Assembly (NCBI RefSeq): GCF_003240585.1
Contig: NZ_PCDP01000069.1
Span: forward strand, 79,838-143,837
From: Arminella tubonensis
Lineage (GTDB): Bacteria; Pseudomonadota; Alphaproteobacteria; Rhizobiales; Rhizobiaceae
Length of the DNA: 64,000 nt
Reading direction: 5' to 3'
Positions 34,923-44,796 of this stretch are shown in pieces (position 1 is the stretch's first letter; every line of letters starts with the position of its first letter). The translations under genes and the position numbers were made by a program. The notes below the pieces were generated by a model. It made no database searches and was not told the DNA's origin. It was given only the letters and a program-made list of their open reading frames with translations.

Positions 34923-37226
34923 ATGAAGCCTCAAAGCCCGAACGTCGTTCCGACAGATGTTTATCTGTCGTTCGTAAGTTCGCTCTTTGGAAATAGAAAG
35001 ACGCTGTTTACGGGCATGATCGTTCAGATCTTGACCTACGTTGCCGTTTATTCGAAATCCGGTGCCCATTTCTATATCTACCTGTCAGCCGTCTTCGTGA
35101 TCGTCTGCGGCTACCGCATCTATTGGTTTCAGCGTTTCGACGCGGCCGACAAGGAGGCGATGAGCCGCGAAGATATCGCGCGCTGGGAACGTCGCTACCT
35201 GTACGGCGGCGTCTCGACGACAACCCTTCTTGGCATTGGCAGCGGTTTTGCGGTGCTCGTCCTCCAGGATTTCTTCGCGGAGATCGCCTGTGTCGCCGTG
35301 ACGCTTGCCTCGATGGTTTCGGTCGTGGGCCGAAACTACGGGTCGCCAAAGGCTGTCAACCTTCAGACGATTTCGGCGTCGCTGCCCATCAGTCTCGGAT
35401 TCCTGCTGCTCCGGGACCCCTACATGGTCCTGTTGTCGTTCACGCTCATCCCGTTCGTTCTGACGACCCGTTCGATGGCAAACGGCGTTCGTGAATTTCT
35501 TTACAAGAACGTGATCGCGTCGCGTGAAATATCGCTGATTGCAGATCGCTTCGACACCGCCCTGAACAACATGACGCATGGCCTGTTCATGCTGGACGGC
35601 AACAATCGCATCCTGGTGGTCAACCGCAAAGCCTGCGAACTCCTGCATCTGACCAATCAGGATCAATTGAAGGATTGTGAACTCGACGTCGTGCTGCGAT
35701 ACGGCGTCCGTAATGCGTTTATTGATGGCTCACTGCCAAGCCTGATCCAACGGCAGCTTGCTCAGCTCGTCGATGGCTCGCTTTCGCGCACGCTCATCCA
35801 GTTCAACGAGGATCTTTTCCTGGAGTTTTCGGCCAACCGACGTCCGGATGGGCTCGTGGTTCTGATCTTCGAGGATGTGACATCGCGCATTCGCGCCGAG
35901 CGCAAGATATTGCACATGGTGCGCTTCGATCCCCTGACCGGACTACCCAACAGGGAATATTTCGTCGATCTGGTGAAGGAAAATCTTGCCGCGCGCCGCC
36001 TGCCCGGCACGATCGCCATCATGGTCATCGACGTCGACGACTTCAAGCATGTCAACGACACCAAGGGCCACATTTCGGGTGACCGGATGCTGGTGAAGAT
36101 CGCTGCGCGCCTCAAGGAGCAGGCGGGCGGCACCGCGCTCGTCGCACGATTGATGGGCGATCAGTTTGTTCTGTTTTTCCCGAACGACGACAATGCGCCG
36201 GATCTCGATACGCGCATCCGTTCGCTTCATGGCGCAATCGCGGGCAACTACGAGGTCGACGGCAACACGTTCCGCATTTCCGTCAGCGGCGGTTATGTGA
36301 CCATCGAAAGTCAGGAATTCCGGCCGGAGGAATGGCAGATCAAAGCCGACCTGGCATTGTTCGAGACGAAATCACGCTTCAAGGGCGGTTGCTCCGCCTT
36401 TGAAGAGGAGATGGACGCCCGCTACATAGAGCGACAGAAGCTTAAGGATGATTTGCGCGAGGCGATAGAAAACGGCGGCCTGCACGCCGCGTATCAGCCG
36501 ATGTTCAAGCCTGACGGTAGCCGGATCGAGTGCTGCGAAGCTTTGTCGCGCTGGGTGCATCCGGAGAAAGGCTCCGTGCCGCCGACCGTCTTCGTGCAGA
36601 TTGCAGAGGAAATGGGCATCGTTTCGGGCATCACCAAGTTCATGCTCGACCAGGCGTGCAAAGACTGCGCCACATGGCCAGAGCCGATTTCCGTTTCGGT
36701 CAATCTCTCCGTGCAGGACCTTCGCAGCAATGATGTCGTCGCTATGGTGATGGATGCTCTCAAGACGTCCGGCCTGGCGCCGTCACGGTTGCATCTTGAG
36801 GTGACGGAAAGCTGCCTGATGGACGAGCTTGCCACCGTCCGCGCCATTCTGACGGAATTGAGGGCGAAAGGCATCACCATCGCCATCGACGATTTCGGTA
36901 CCGGCTTCTCAAGCCTCAGCTATCTCGACAGCCTGCCGATCGACATCGTCAAGATTGACCGGTCTTTCGTTCGCAACATTACCGAGGACGCGCGGCGCCT
37001 GAAACTGTTGCGCGGCACGGTCAATCTCTCGCGCGAACTTGGCCTTCAGATCGTTGTCGAAGGCGTCGAGACGCAGGATCAATTGACCCTGATCAACAAG
37101 TATCAATGTGCCGACTTCGTGCAGGGATACGTATTTTCGACCCCTGTTCCCACAGAGCGCATCATTGCCATGGTTGAAAGCCTTGCCAAGAAGCAGGTCG
37201 TTCGCCGTCGCAAGAAGGTCGCCTAA
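34923..37226 (+). CDS. membrane PAS-like, degenerate GGDEF, EAL protein (c-di-GMP phosphodiesterase)
   Basis: This 767-residue protein begins with several transmembrane helices (about residues 25-190), then a PAS-like domain (DTALNNMTHGLFMLDGNNRIL), GGDEF and EAL domains. The GGDEF position reads MGDQF (residues 411-415), so cyclase activity is probably lost; it may act as a GTP-sensing regulatory domain. The EAL motif (539-541) and the downstream VTES, DDFGTGFSS, KIDRSF and QGYVFS residues are intact, indicating c-di-GMP hydrolysis. The ATG at 34923 follows GGGGGA; an in-frame ATG at 34881 lacks a good site. Confidence 0.92.
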   Translation: MKPQSPNVVPTDVYLSFVSSLFGNRKTLFTGMIVQILTYVAVYSKSGAHFYIYLSAVFVIVCGYRIYWFQRFDAADKEAMSREDIARWERRYLYGGVSTTTLLGIGSGFAVLVLQDFFAEIACVAVTLASMVSVVGRNYGSPKAVNLQTISASLPISLGFLLLRDPYMVLLSFTLIPFVLTTRSMANGVREFLYKNVIASREISLIADRFDTALNNMTHGLFMLDGNNRILVVNRKACELLHLTNQDQLKDCELDVVLRYGVRNAFIDGSLPSLIQRQLAQLVDGSLSRTLIQFNEDLFLEFSANRRPDGLVVLIFEDVTSRIRAERKILHMVRFDPLTGLPNREYFVDLVKENLAARRLPGTIAIMVIDVDDFKHVNDTKGHISGDRMLVKIAARLKEQAGGTALVARLMGDQFVLFFPNDDNAPDLDTRIRSLHGAIAGNYEVDGNTFRISVSGGYVTIESQEFRPEEWQIKADLALFETKSRFKGGCSAFEEEMDARYIERQKLKDDLREAIENGGLHAAYQPMFKPDGSRIECCEALSRWVHPEKGSVPPTVFVQIAEEMGIVSGITKFMLDQACKDCATWPEPISVSVNLSVQDLRSNDVVAMVMDALKTSGLAPSRLHLEVTESCLMDELATVRAILTELRAKGITIAIDDFGTGFSSLSYLDSLPIDIVKIDRSFVRNITEDARRLKLLRGTVNLSRELGLQIVVEGVETQDQLTLINKYQCADFVQGYVFSTPVPTERIIAMVESLAKKQVVRRRKKVA

Positions 37227-37312
37227 GCTCTCCCGTCGCTAATCTCCGAAATTGAGATATTTTGAGCTATCGCAGGCTGCTCATTGATTTCGTGAGCAAA
37301 TCGCGCACTGCG

Positions 37313-37397
37313 TTAACCTTAATGAAAGGCTTTCTCGTCAAAATTTATTCAAATGTTGCGCGTTGGTTAACCCTGAAGCATTAATTATTCGTTAACC
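37313..37397. promoter_or_regulatory. cluster of CtrA-type TTAA boxes
   Basis: TTAA-N7-TTAACC at 37381-37397 fits the CtrA consensus TTAA-N7-TTAA. More TTAACC or TTAA half-sites lie at 37313, 37319 and 37367. The cluster ends 15 bases before the start of the FeeM-like gene, so CtrA could regulate it directly and link it to the cell cycle. Confidence 0.55.
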
Positions 37398-37411
37398 TTC
37401 AGGATGTGAAC

Positions 37412-38167
37412 ATGGTGCCTTCAGACGTCGGACAAAATAGTTTTTCAAAGAAGTTGTTAGAAGTTCTCGACCATGTGGAGTATCGCCGCGTCGAGACCCA
37501 TGAGGACATGGAGGAGGTCGCGCGGATCAGGTATCGGGCGTACAAGCTCGCCAACATCCTGACCTTGAGCGGCGCCAAATTAATCGATGATGTCGATTTT
37601 GACGATCACGCCTATGTCTTCGGCGTCTATTATGACGAGCGCCTGATCAGTACGGTCCGCATCCATCACGTTACGCCCGATCACCGGGTCAGCACGACGC
37701 GGGAAATGTATGCTACCGAGATCGACAAGTTTCTTGACGCAGGCATGACGCTGATCGATCCGGTCCGGTTTGCGGCGGATCCCGACATTATCGGTGAAAT
37801 GCCGGCTCTTCCCTACCTGACACTCAGAATTGCCTCGATGGCAGCCGACTATTTCGACGCTGATCGCGTGCTGCAGTTGGTCAGCCCGCAGCATGCGCCA
37901 TTCTACCGACGCGTTTTTTATGCTGACACGGTGGTGCCTTCGCAGAAGAATGTCGGCAAGTACAATATCGAACTGACGCTGATGGCAACTCGAACACGGG
38001 ACGTGCGCGTCGGCCTCTACAAGCGGTTTCCATTTTTTGTGTCGGAACCTTATGAACGACGGATGATGTTCCAGCGTTCGCCCGACATGGGCGTGACGCC
38101 GCTGACCGTCCTGCCGACGGCCCGGCTTGCGACGATCGGGCGCCTTGCGACACAGCAGGCAAGCTGA
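37412..38167 (+). CDS. FeeM-like N-acyl amino acid synthase/GNAT-fold protein
   Basis: This 251-residue protein resembles the FeeM family, relatives of acyl-homoserine lactone synthases that join fatty acyl groups to amines. The N-terminal YRRVETHEDMEEVARIRYRAY and the central LISTVRIHHVTPD and DPVRFAADP segments fit the fold. No signal peptide is seen. The ATG at 37412 follows AGGA by seven bases; a GTG at 37406 is too close. The clustered CtrA-like boxes directly upstream are unusual. Assignment is moderate; the product could be an acyl amino acid or lipid. Confidence 0.65.
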   Translation: MVPSDVGQNSFSKKLLEVLDHVEYRRVETHEDMEEVARIRYRAYKLANILTLSGAKLIDDVDFDDHAYVFGVYYDERLISTVRIHHVTPDHRVSTTREMYATEIDKFLDAGMTLIDPVRFAADPDIIGEMPALPYLTLRIASMAADYFDADRVLQLVSPQHAPFYRRVFYADTVVPSQKNVGKYNIELTLMATRTRDVRVGLYKRFPFFVSEPYERRMMFQRSPDMGVTPLTVLPTARLATIGRLATQQAS

Positions 38168-38358
38168 GGAACGTGACCATCGGATGGCGCCGCTGCGGCA
38201 TTGTCGTGCATTGCATTTTCCCCCACATTGTGTAAGGCCTCGATAGAGGGGAATGCTGCTGGTGCACCGACTGCGCCGGGCATTCCAGGGGTTTCGAGGC
38301 TAGGCTCCCATCGATCGGTTCATGCTGGTCTCGGAGCCATATCAGGGGAGACTATTGA

Positions 38359-38583
38359 ATGGCTGAACATCACACCGGACCTGCGGAAACGGGTGCTCCG
38401 ATGGATTATCGCGAGCACGAAAAGACCTACGACATGTTCGTCGCCGGAGCCAAATATGGGTCCGCGCTGATTGCTGTTCTTCTGATTGCGATGGCGGCCG
38501 GTTTTTTCGGCCATGCCGGCCTGCTCGGCGGCATTCTCATTTTTATCATTCTCGCGGTTGTCGGCATCTTTCTGGTGCGCTGA
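38359..38583 (+). CDS. aa3-type cytochrome c oxidase subunit IV
   Basis: This 74-residue protein matches the small bacterial aa3-oxidase subunit IV family. MDYREHEKTYDMFVAGAKYG is the conserved soluble start, followed by one or two membrane helices (LIAVLLIAMAAGFFGHAG, ILIFIILAVVGIFLV). GGGGAG precedes the ATG. It stands just upstream of the transhydrogenase genes, a conserved rhizobial arrangement. It would sit in the inner membrane with the oxidase made elsewhere. Confidence 0.87.
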   Translation: MAEHHTGPAETGAPMDYREHEKTYDMFVAGAKYGSALIAVLLIAMAAGFFGHAGLLGGILIFIILAVVGIFLVR

Positions 38584-38626
38584 TCGGCCATTAGCCGGTC
38601 GTTTTCCGACGTCTCTGAAATTTTCG

Positions 38627-38655
38627 GCCGTTGCAGGATCTCATCTTGCAGCGGC
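38627..38655 (+). terminator. possible hairpin between cox IV and pntAA
   Basis: Arms 38627-38636 and 38646-38655 pair over ten positions including G-U pairs, with no strong T-run after them. It may attenuate transcription before pntAA. Confidence 0.3.
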
Positions 38656-38680
38656 TTCGCTTGACACTGGGGAGGTGTAG

Positions 38681-39844
38681 TTGGGCAATCTTGTCTTTGT
38701 CGCGAAGGAGATCGCGGCAGATGAAACACGGGTAGCGGCTTCCGTCGAGACGGTAAAGAAGCTGATTTCCCTTGGCTTCGATGTCGTGGTCGAGGCCGGC
38801 GCTGGCGCTCTGTCGCGCATTCCGGATGCCGACTACAACGCAATCGGTGCGCATATCGGTTCCTTCGCGGACGCGGCCAAGGCCGATGTCGTGCTGAAAG
38901 TGCGCCGACCGGCGTCCGCCGAGATCGCTGGCTATCAGCATGGCGCCATCGTCATCGCAATCATGGATCCGCACGGCAACGAGGACGCGCTTGCAGAAAT
39001 GGCGCGGGCAGGGCTCACGAGCTTTGCCATGGAACTGATGCCGCGCATCACGCGTGCGCAGTCGATGGACGTGTTGTCGTCGCAGGCGAACCTTGCCGGC
39101 TATCAGGCGGTGGTAGAGGCGGCTGCAACCTACGACCGGGCGATGCCGATGATGATGACGGCGGCAGGCACGGTGCCGGCTGCAAAGGTCTTCGTCATGG
39201 GTGCAGGCGTTGCCGGACTGCAGGCGATTGCGACTGCCCGGCGTCTCGGTGCGGTCGTATCGGCCACCGACGTTCGCCCCGCCTCCAAGGAGCAGGTGGC
39301 ATCGCTTGGTGCCAAGTTCATTGCCGTCGAGGACGAGGAATTCAAGGCGGCCGAGACATCAGCCGGTTATGCCAAGGAAATGTCCAAGGAGTATCAGGCA
39401 AAACAGGCAGCCCTGGTCGCGGATCATATTTCCAAGCAGGACATCGTCATCACCACGGCCTTGATCCCCGGTCGTCCTGCCCCACGTCTCGTCAGCCGCG
39501 CGATGCTGGCGTCGATGAAGCCAGGTGCAGTGGCCGTGGATCTGGCAGTCGAGCGCGGCGGCAATATCGAAGGCTCTACCTCAGGCGGAATAGCCGAGGT
39601 CGAGGGTGTTCGAGTCATCGGGTTTGCCAACATGGCGGGCCGGATCAGCGCCAGCGCTTCGCTTCTCTATGCCAAGAACCTCGTCAATTTCCTCGAGACC
39701 ATGGTCAACAAGGATACCAAGACGCTCGGCCTCAATCTCGATGACGAATTGATCAGGGCGACAATGCTCACCCATAGCGGTGTTGTCGTTCATCCGAATT
39801 TCAGCGATCCCGATCAGGCGATCGTCAAGAAGGGAGAAGTCTGA
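38681..39844 (+). CDS. pntAA: NAD(P) transhydrogenase alpha-1 subunit (NAD(H)-binding)
   Basis: This subunit binds NAD(H) in the proton-translocating transhydrogenase that makes NADPH from NADH. It is 387 residues, the size of the soluble dI component when alpha is split. VFVMGAGVAGLQAIATARRLGA is the nucleotide-binding fold, and the mobile-loop region near RVIGFANMAGR is present. The start is TTG, preceded by GGGGAGG. pntAB overlaps its stop codon (TGATG). Confidence 0.95.
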   Translation: MGNLVFVAKEIAADETRVAASVETVKKLISLGFDVVVEAGAGALSRIPDADYNAIGAHIGSFADAAKADVVLKVRRPASAEIAGYQHGAIVIAIMDPHGNEDALAEMARAGLTSFAMELMPRITRAQSMDVLSSQANLAGYQAVVEAAATYDRAMPMMMTAAGTVPAAKVFVMGAGVAGLQAIATARRLGAVVSATDVRPASKEQVASLGAKFIAVEDEEFKAAETSAGYAKEMSKEYQAKQAALVADHISKQDIVITTALIPGRPAPRLVSRAMLASMKPGAVAVDLAVERGGNIEGSTSGGIAEVEGVRVIGFANMAGRISASASLLYAKNLVNFLETMVNKDTKTLGLNLDDELIRATMLTHSGVVVHPNFSDPDQAIVKKGEV

Positions 39845-40242
39845 TGGCCAGCCAAGCAATGGACCAGGCTTTGCAGCAGTTGGACAATGCGGTTACCGCA
39901 GTGATGACCGCCGCCGCGCAGGCCCCGGATGCCGTCAGCGCCGTATCGGGCGCGGCGATCGATCCTTTCGTGTTTCAGCTGGCGATCTTCGTGCTGTCGA
40001 TCTTCGTCGGATACTACGTTGTCTGGTCGGTGACGCCGGCGCTGCATACACCGTTGATGGCCGTGACCAATGCCATTTCGTCCGTCATCGTCGTCGGTGC
40101 CCTGCTTGCCGTCGGCATTTCCACCAGCGGCCTTGCGACCGGTTTCGGCTTCGTGGCGCTGGTTCTCGTTTCCGTCAACATCTTCGGCGGCTTCCTCGTC
40201 ACGCAAAGGATGCTGGCGATGTACAAGAAAAAAGAGAAGTGA
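39844..40242 (+). CDS. pntAB: NAD(P) transhydrogenase alpha-2 subunit (membrane)
   Basis: This 132-residue membrane component carries part of the proton channel. Hydrophobic helices include FQLAIFVLSIFVGYYVVWSV and the conserved TPALHTPLMAVTNAISSVIV region. Start and stop overlap with pntAA by one base and pntB follows after seven bases, so the three form one operon. The split of the alpha subunit is typical of alphaproteobacteria. Confidence 0.95.
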   Translation: MASQAMDQALQQLDNAVTAVMTAAAQAPDAVSAVSGAAIDPFVFQLAIFVLSIFVGYYVVWSVTPALHTPLMAVTNAISSVIVVGALLAVGISTSGLATGFGFVALVLVSVNIFGGFLVTQRMLAMYKKKEK

Positions 40243-40249
40243 GGCCGGC

Positions 40250-41647
40250 ATGCTGAGCAATATCGCGGCCTTCCTCTATCTGGTTTCCGGTGTCCTCTTC
40301 GTGCTGGCGCTGCGCGGCCTGTCGCACCCGGCGAGCAGCCGCAAGGGCAATCTCTACGGCATGGTCGGCATGGCAATCGCCATCGTGACGACGCTGGTGT
40401 TGGCGACGCCGTCTTTCGGCGGTCTGGTGCTGATTATCCTCGGTCTTGCCATCGGCGGCGGGGCCGGCGCCTATATCGCCCGTGTCATCCCGATGACCTC
40501 AATGCCGCAGCTCGTTGCCGCATTCCATTCGCTGGTCGGTCTCGCGGCTGTCCTGGTTGCCGCCGCCGCGCTCTACACGCCCTCGTCCTTCGGCATCGGG
40601 GCCATCGGCTTCATCCGTCACGAGGCACTTGTCGAGATGGCGATCGGCGTCGCAATCGGCGCACTGACCTTTACAGGGTCGATCATTGCCTTCCTGAAAC
40701 TCGACGGCCGGATGTCCGGCAAACCGATCATGCTGCCATACCGCCACGCGATCAACGGTGCGCTGCTGGCTCTTATCATCTTCTTCGTCATCGGCCTTGC
40801 CGTCACCGAAAGTCATTTCGACTTCTGGGCAATCGTGGCGCTGGCCTTGGCACTTGGCGTGCTGCTGATCGTCCCGATCGGCGGGGCGGACATGCCGGTC
40901 GTGGTGTCTATGCTGAATTCCTATTCCGGCTGGGCTGCAGCCGGTATCGGCTTCACGCTTGGCAATCTCGCACTCATCATCACAGGCGCGCTCGTCGGCT
41001 CGTCCGGTGCGATTCTCTCCTACATCATGTGCAAAGGCATGAACCGCTCCTTCGTCTCGGTCATTCTCGGCGGGTTCGGCGGGGAGGCGACAAGCGGTGC
41101 CGTTGACGATATCGACCGGTCCGTCAAGCTGGGTTCGGCAGAAGACGCCGCCTACCTGATGGCAAACGCATCGAAGGTCATCATCGTGCCCGGCTATGGC
41201 ATGGCGGTGGCGCAGGCACAGCATGCGCTGCGCGAGATGGGTGACAGGCTGAAGGCTCACGGGGTCGAGGTCAAATACGCCATACATCCGGTGGCCGGCC
41301 GCATGCCGGGCCACATGAACGTGCTGCTGGCGGAGGCTAATGTTCCCTACGACGACGTGTTCGAACTCGAGGACATCAATTCGGAGTTTGCGCAGGCCGA
41401 CGTTGCCTATGTCATCGGTGCCAACGATGTGACCAATCCGGCTGCGCGCGACGACAAGACCTCACCGATCTACGGCATGCCGATCCTCGACGTCGACCGC
41501 GCCAAGACCTGCCTTTTCGTCAAGCGCTCGCTTGGCTCCGGCTATGCCGGCATCGACAACACGTTGTTCTACAAGGATGGGACGATGATGTTGCTCGGCG
41601 ACGCCAAGAAGATGACCGAGGACATCGTCAAGGCGCTCAACGATTGA
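40250..41647 (+). CDS. pntB: NAD(P) transhydrogenase beta subunit
   Basis: This 465-residue protein has several transmembrane helices followed by the NADP(H)-binding dIII domain. The NADP fold is IIVPGYGMAVAQAQHALREMG and the C-terminal part contains YAIHPVAGRMPGHMNVLLAEA and VIGANDVTNPAA. The ATG at 40250 follows GAGG; the longer upstream frame runs through pntAB and is not real. A terminator hairpin follows the stop. Confidence 0.95.
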   Translation: MLSNIAAFLYLVSGVLFVLALRGLSHPASSRKGNLYGMVGMAIAIVTTLVLATPSFGGLVLIILGLAIGGGAGAYIARVIPMTSMPQLVAAFHSLVGLAAVLVAAAALYTPSSFGIGAIGFIRHEALVEMAIGVAIGALTFTGSIIAFLKLDGRMSGKPIMLPYRHAINGALLALIIFFVIGLAVTESHFDFWAIVALALALGVLLIVPIGGADMPVVVSMLNSYSGWAAAGIGFTLGNLALIITGALVGSSGAILSYIMCKGMNRSFVSVILGGFGGEATSGAVDDIDRSVKLGSAEDAAYLMANASKVIIVPGYGMAVAQAQHALREMGDRLKAHGVEVKYAIHPVAGRMPGHMNVLLAEANVPYDDVFELEDINSEFAQADVAYVIGANDVTNPAARDDKTSPIYGMPILDVDRAKTCLFVKRSLGSGYAGIDNTLFYKDGTMMLLGDAKKMTEDIVKALND

Positions 41648-41660
41648 GCTCATTTCAAAG

Positions 41661-41690
41661 GATGCCCGTCAGCCCGGCGGGCATTTCCTT
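41661..41690 (+). terminator. rho-independent terminator after pntB
   Basis: Arms ATGCCCG (41662-41668) and CGGGCAT (41678-41684) are followed by TTCCTT, 14 bases behind the pntB stop. Confidence 0.65.
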
Positions 41691-41775
41691 GGGCGCATCG
41701 CACAATGCCGTGACTGCCCAACTGGCTGCGACGCGTTGCGATACTGGAAATGCGCTGCAAGCCGCCCGACCCTTG

Positions 41776-43475
41776 CTAATTCGTCGGCGATGAGCGGGAG
41801 AAAAGCTCAGAATCTGATTTCTGCTTTCGTTCCAATGCTTTGCGCGGTGCCGTCAGGGTCCAGCGTAGACCCCCCGGCAGGAAATCTACCTGCACCAAGC
41901 CGCCGAATGCCGCTGCTGCATGGGTCTTGATGACGGTCGTGCCGAAGCCGGTGCGCGAGGGGGCCTTGACCGGCGGGCCGTTCGTTTCCGTCCAGGTCAA
42001 CGTTATCATGCGGCCGTCGTCCTCGGCCGCGTCGGTCCATGCAAAGATCACCTTGCCGTCCGGAACGGAGAGCGCTCCATATTTCATCGAATTGGTTGCC
42101 AACTCGTGCAGCGCGAGCCCCAGGTTCTGCACCGCCTCAGGCGTCAACAGAAAGTCCTCGCCGTTGACTTCCAATTGCTGCGGGTTCTGCAGGAAGTTGG
42201 CAAGGTGGGTGTCGATGACCCGGTGCAGAAATACCCCTGACCATTGCTCGCTCGCCAGCACCTCGATCGAACGTGCAAGGCCTTCCAGCCGACCGGCGAT
42301 TGCCTTCTGGAAATCATCGATGCTATCAGCCCGCTTGGCGAGCTGGCGGGTCATCGCCTGGGCAAGCGCCAGCAGGTTCTTGGTGCGGTGGACCAATTCA
42401 TGCATGACGAAATGAAGCCGGTCTTCGGTCTGGCTGCGGTCGAAGGACGCGTTTGAGAGAGCGATAGCGACCTGGTTGGCCTCGATGACGCTGGTCTCTA
42501 TCGGCGACACGATTTCGCCTCGACCCATGCGGTCCGCCATTTCAGCGATGTCCTTTATCGTAACGCGCACGCGGCGACTGACGACATAGACGAGGACCAA
42601 GGCAATCGCCAGCAACGCAATGCCGCCGTAGAACAGGAACCGCCAGGTCGTCACGAAGGAGACGTGGGTTGAGGCGATAGGGCCCCAGACGACGACCTTC
42701 CAGGACCATCCAGGAATTTGGGCGTATCCAAAGAGTTCGCTTGGACGCACACTGTCGTCTTCGAAGACCCCGCGCGACGCGGTAGCGTCGGACGAATCCT
42801 CTCATTGAACAAGGTACCTGTGTTGAGGTTCGCCGCGCCGCCCGTCGATACGACATGCCCGGAGCTATCAAGAACCGCGGCCGACCATTCAGGCGGAAGC
42901 CCGTCCGCCGAAACCAGACGGGAAAGGTCCCCTGCGTTCTGCGTAATGATCAAGGCTGCGCCTGCGGATGATCCATCGAGCGGCTTGATGACGTTGAAGA
43001 CGGCCTCGCCGCTCGTCGCTCCGATGAAAACATCCGATACCTCGATTTTCTTCGCATCGAGGGCGCGCTGGAGTACTTGTTGGTCCGATAGCCTATTCAG
43101 CGCGCTGCCAAAAGGTGTTCGCGTATTGAGGAGTTGCTGACCTTCAGCGTCGACCAGGGTCACGAACAGCGACTGGGATGCAAGGGCGCCGTGCGTGCGG
43201 TCATGAAATGCCGCAAGATCGTTTTTTTCCAGTTCCGGCGAGGTGGATAGCAGGCGCAACGTCGTTGCCATATCCTGCAGTTGCCGGTCAACACTGCCGG
43301 CAAGCGCCAGGGCATCCTGGATCGCGTCCTTTTCCAGGCCATGCCGTTCATTGTTTTCAAGCTGCACTAGCAGAAGTGCTACGAAGGCAAGGATGGGCAA
43401 TGCGATCGCCAAGACGATCGCAAACAGATAGACGCCAATCGAGGCTTTGGGAAAAACTCGAAATCTTGTTTTCAT
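41776..43475 (-). pseudogene. HWE/HisKA_2 sensor histidine kinase, interrupted by a frameshift
   Basis: The gene is split in two frames that together encode one normal receptor kinase. The upstream frame (43475 down to about 42800) gives a transmembrane start (VYLFAIVLAIALPILAFVALL) and an extracytoplasmic sensor. The downstream frame gives a second transmembrane segment, a HAMP-like linker, the phosphoacceptor HELVHRTKNLLAL and the ATPase domain LALHELATNSMKYG. The frames join by restoring one base around 42799-42805, where the peptide would read LFNEEDSSDATASRG. It is either a real single-base deletion or a sequence error. Orphan kinases of this class often act in general stress signalling. 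Confidence 0.8.
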
Positions 43476-43707
43476 TAGCGGAATCAGCCGTCCAGCCTGA
43501 CACTGCCGGTACGCGGGTTGTCACGAAGATCGGTAACCGCATTCATGTCGAGCGCCTCGCGCATTAAACAAAAATATGCTCTCGTAGATTGCATTTTATA
43601 ACTAGCAAAGCGGCAAGGCAACATCCGCGTGAAAGGAATTTTCACATGGAGATATTTCGGCAGCTATCCGTGCCTTTCCGGTCTTACGTGTTCCAGATGT
43701 GCGACAT

Positions 43708-44796
43708 CTAGCCGAAACGCGCCAGTCGGAAGGGTGCCAAGGAGGGGTCGTCTATGCCGTCGACGATCTCGGCAGACGCCAACAAGCCAATAAGCGGAGC
43801 GAGCGTCACGCCGGAATGCGTGACGGCGAGGTAGAGGCCCGGTGCGCTGTCAACTCGGCCGATGATCGGGAAGCCATCCTTGGGTGTCGGGCGATAGCCG
43901 ATCGTGAAAAAGTCGAGTTCGAGATCGCCGGCGTCGCGCAGCATTGCTTTCACCTTTGCGAACAATTCCTCGGCCGCGCGCTGCGGATTGTTTCCCGGGT
44001 CGGTGCCACCAAAATCGGAGCCGGCGATGATCCGCCCCTCGGCGGTTTGTCTCATATGGAGTTCTGGTGCGAGAACAAGGCCGTTGAGCAACGGGCGACA
44101 GGGCCTGGAATGGACGATCAGTCCTGGAGGCGCCTCGACGGGGATGTCGACACCTGCGGAAGCAGCCAAGGCCATGGTGCCGGCACCGGCGGCAAGTACG
44201 ACCCGGTCGGCAGTCAAGATGCCACTGTCTGTTTCAACGCCGACGACATTGCCGTTCTTGATGGCTAGGCGGAGTATTTCGACGTCGGACAAAAACGCTG
44301 CACCGTGGCGAAAAGCGTCAGCCAGCAGAATATTGGCAGCGGTAGCCGGTTCCACTGCTCCTTCCTCGGCAATGTGAAGAGCAGAAGGCGGCTGCTCGGC
44401 GAGACCGGGTTCGATGGCATGAATTTCTGTCGGTCCGACGCGCTTTATTCCGTAGCCCCATGCGCCGTGCTCGGCCGCGTAGCTTTCAAGTTCATCCTGC
44501 GGCAAATCCCAGCAAAGACCTCCGCACCATCGTAGCGGCAACGACGGCAAGTCCTCTGCCAGACGTTTCCACTCCGCCATCGCGCGGCGGCGGAAGTGGA
44601 AATAGAATTCCGGATTTCCCCAGCTCGCATTGATCCAGGCAAAGGAATTCGGCGTCGCTGTGCCGCCGGGTTTGGTCGCGACGACCGTTACCGACACGCC
44701 TCTTCGGGCAAGATTCCAGGCGATCGAAGCGCCAATGATGCCGGCGCCGACGACAATGATGTGTTGGGGGGAGGAGCTGTTTTCAGAGGATGGCAT
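43708..44796 (-). CDS. FAD-dependent oxidoreductase (DAO family)
   Basis: This 362-residue flavoprotein starts with the dinucleotide-binding segment IIVVGAGIIGASIAWNLARRG and ends with DGFPIIGRVDSAPGLYLAVTHSG, which contacts FAD in D-amino-acid oxidase relatives. Substrates in the family include D-amino acids and N-methylated amino acids. The ATG at 44796 follows GGAAAG; a TTG at 44808 is less likely. No partner genes are adjacent. Confidence 0.9.
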   Translation of the reverse strand: MPSSENSSSPQHIIVVGAGIIGASIAWNLARRGVSVTVVATKPGGTATPNSFAWINASWGNPEFYFHFRRRAMAEWKRLAEDLPSLPLRWCGGLCWDLPQDELESYAAEHGAWGYGIKRVGPTEIHAIEPGLAEQPPSALHIAEEGAVEPATAANILLADAFRHGAAFLSDVEILRLAIKNGNVVGVETDSGILTADRVVLAAGAGTMALAASAGVDIPVEAPPGLIVHSRPCRPLLNGLVLAPELHMRQTAEGRIIAGSDFGGTDPGNNPQRAAEELFAKVKAMLRDAGDLELDFFTIGYRPTPKDGFPIIGRVDSAPGLYLAVTHSGVTLAPLIGLLASAEIVDGIDDPSLAPFRLARFG

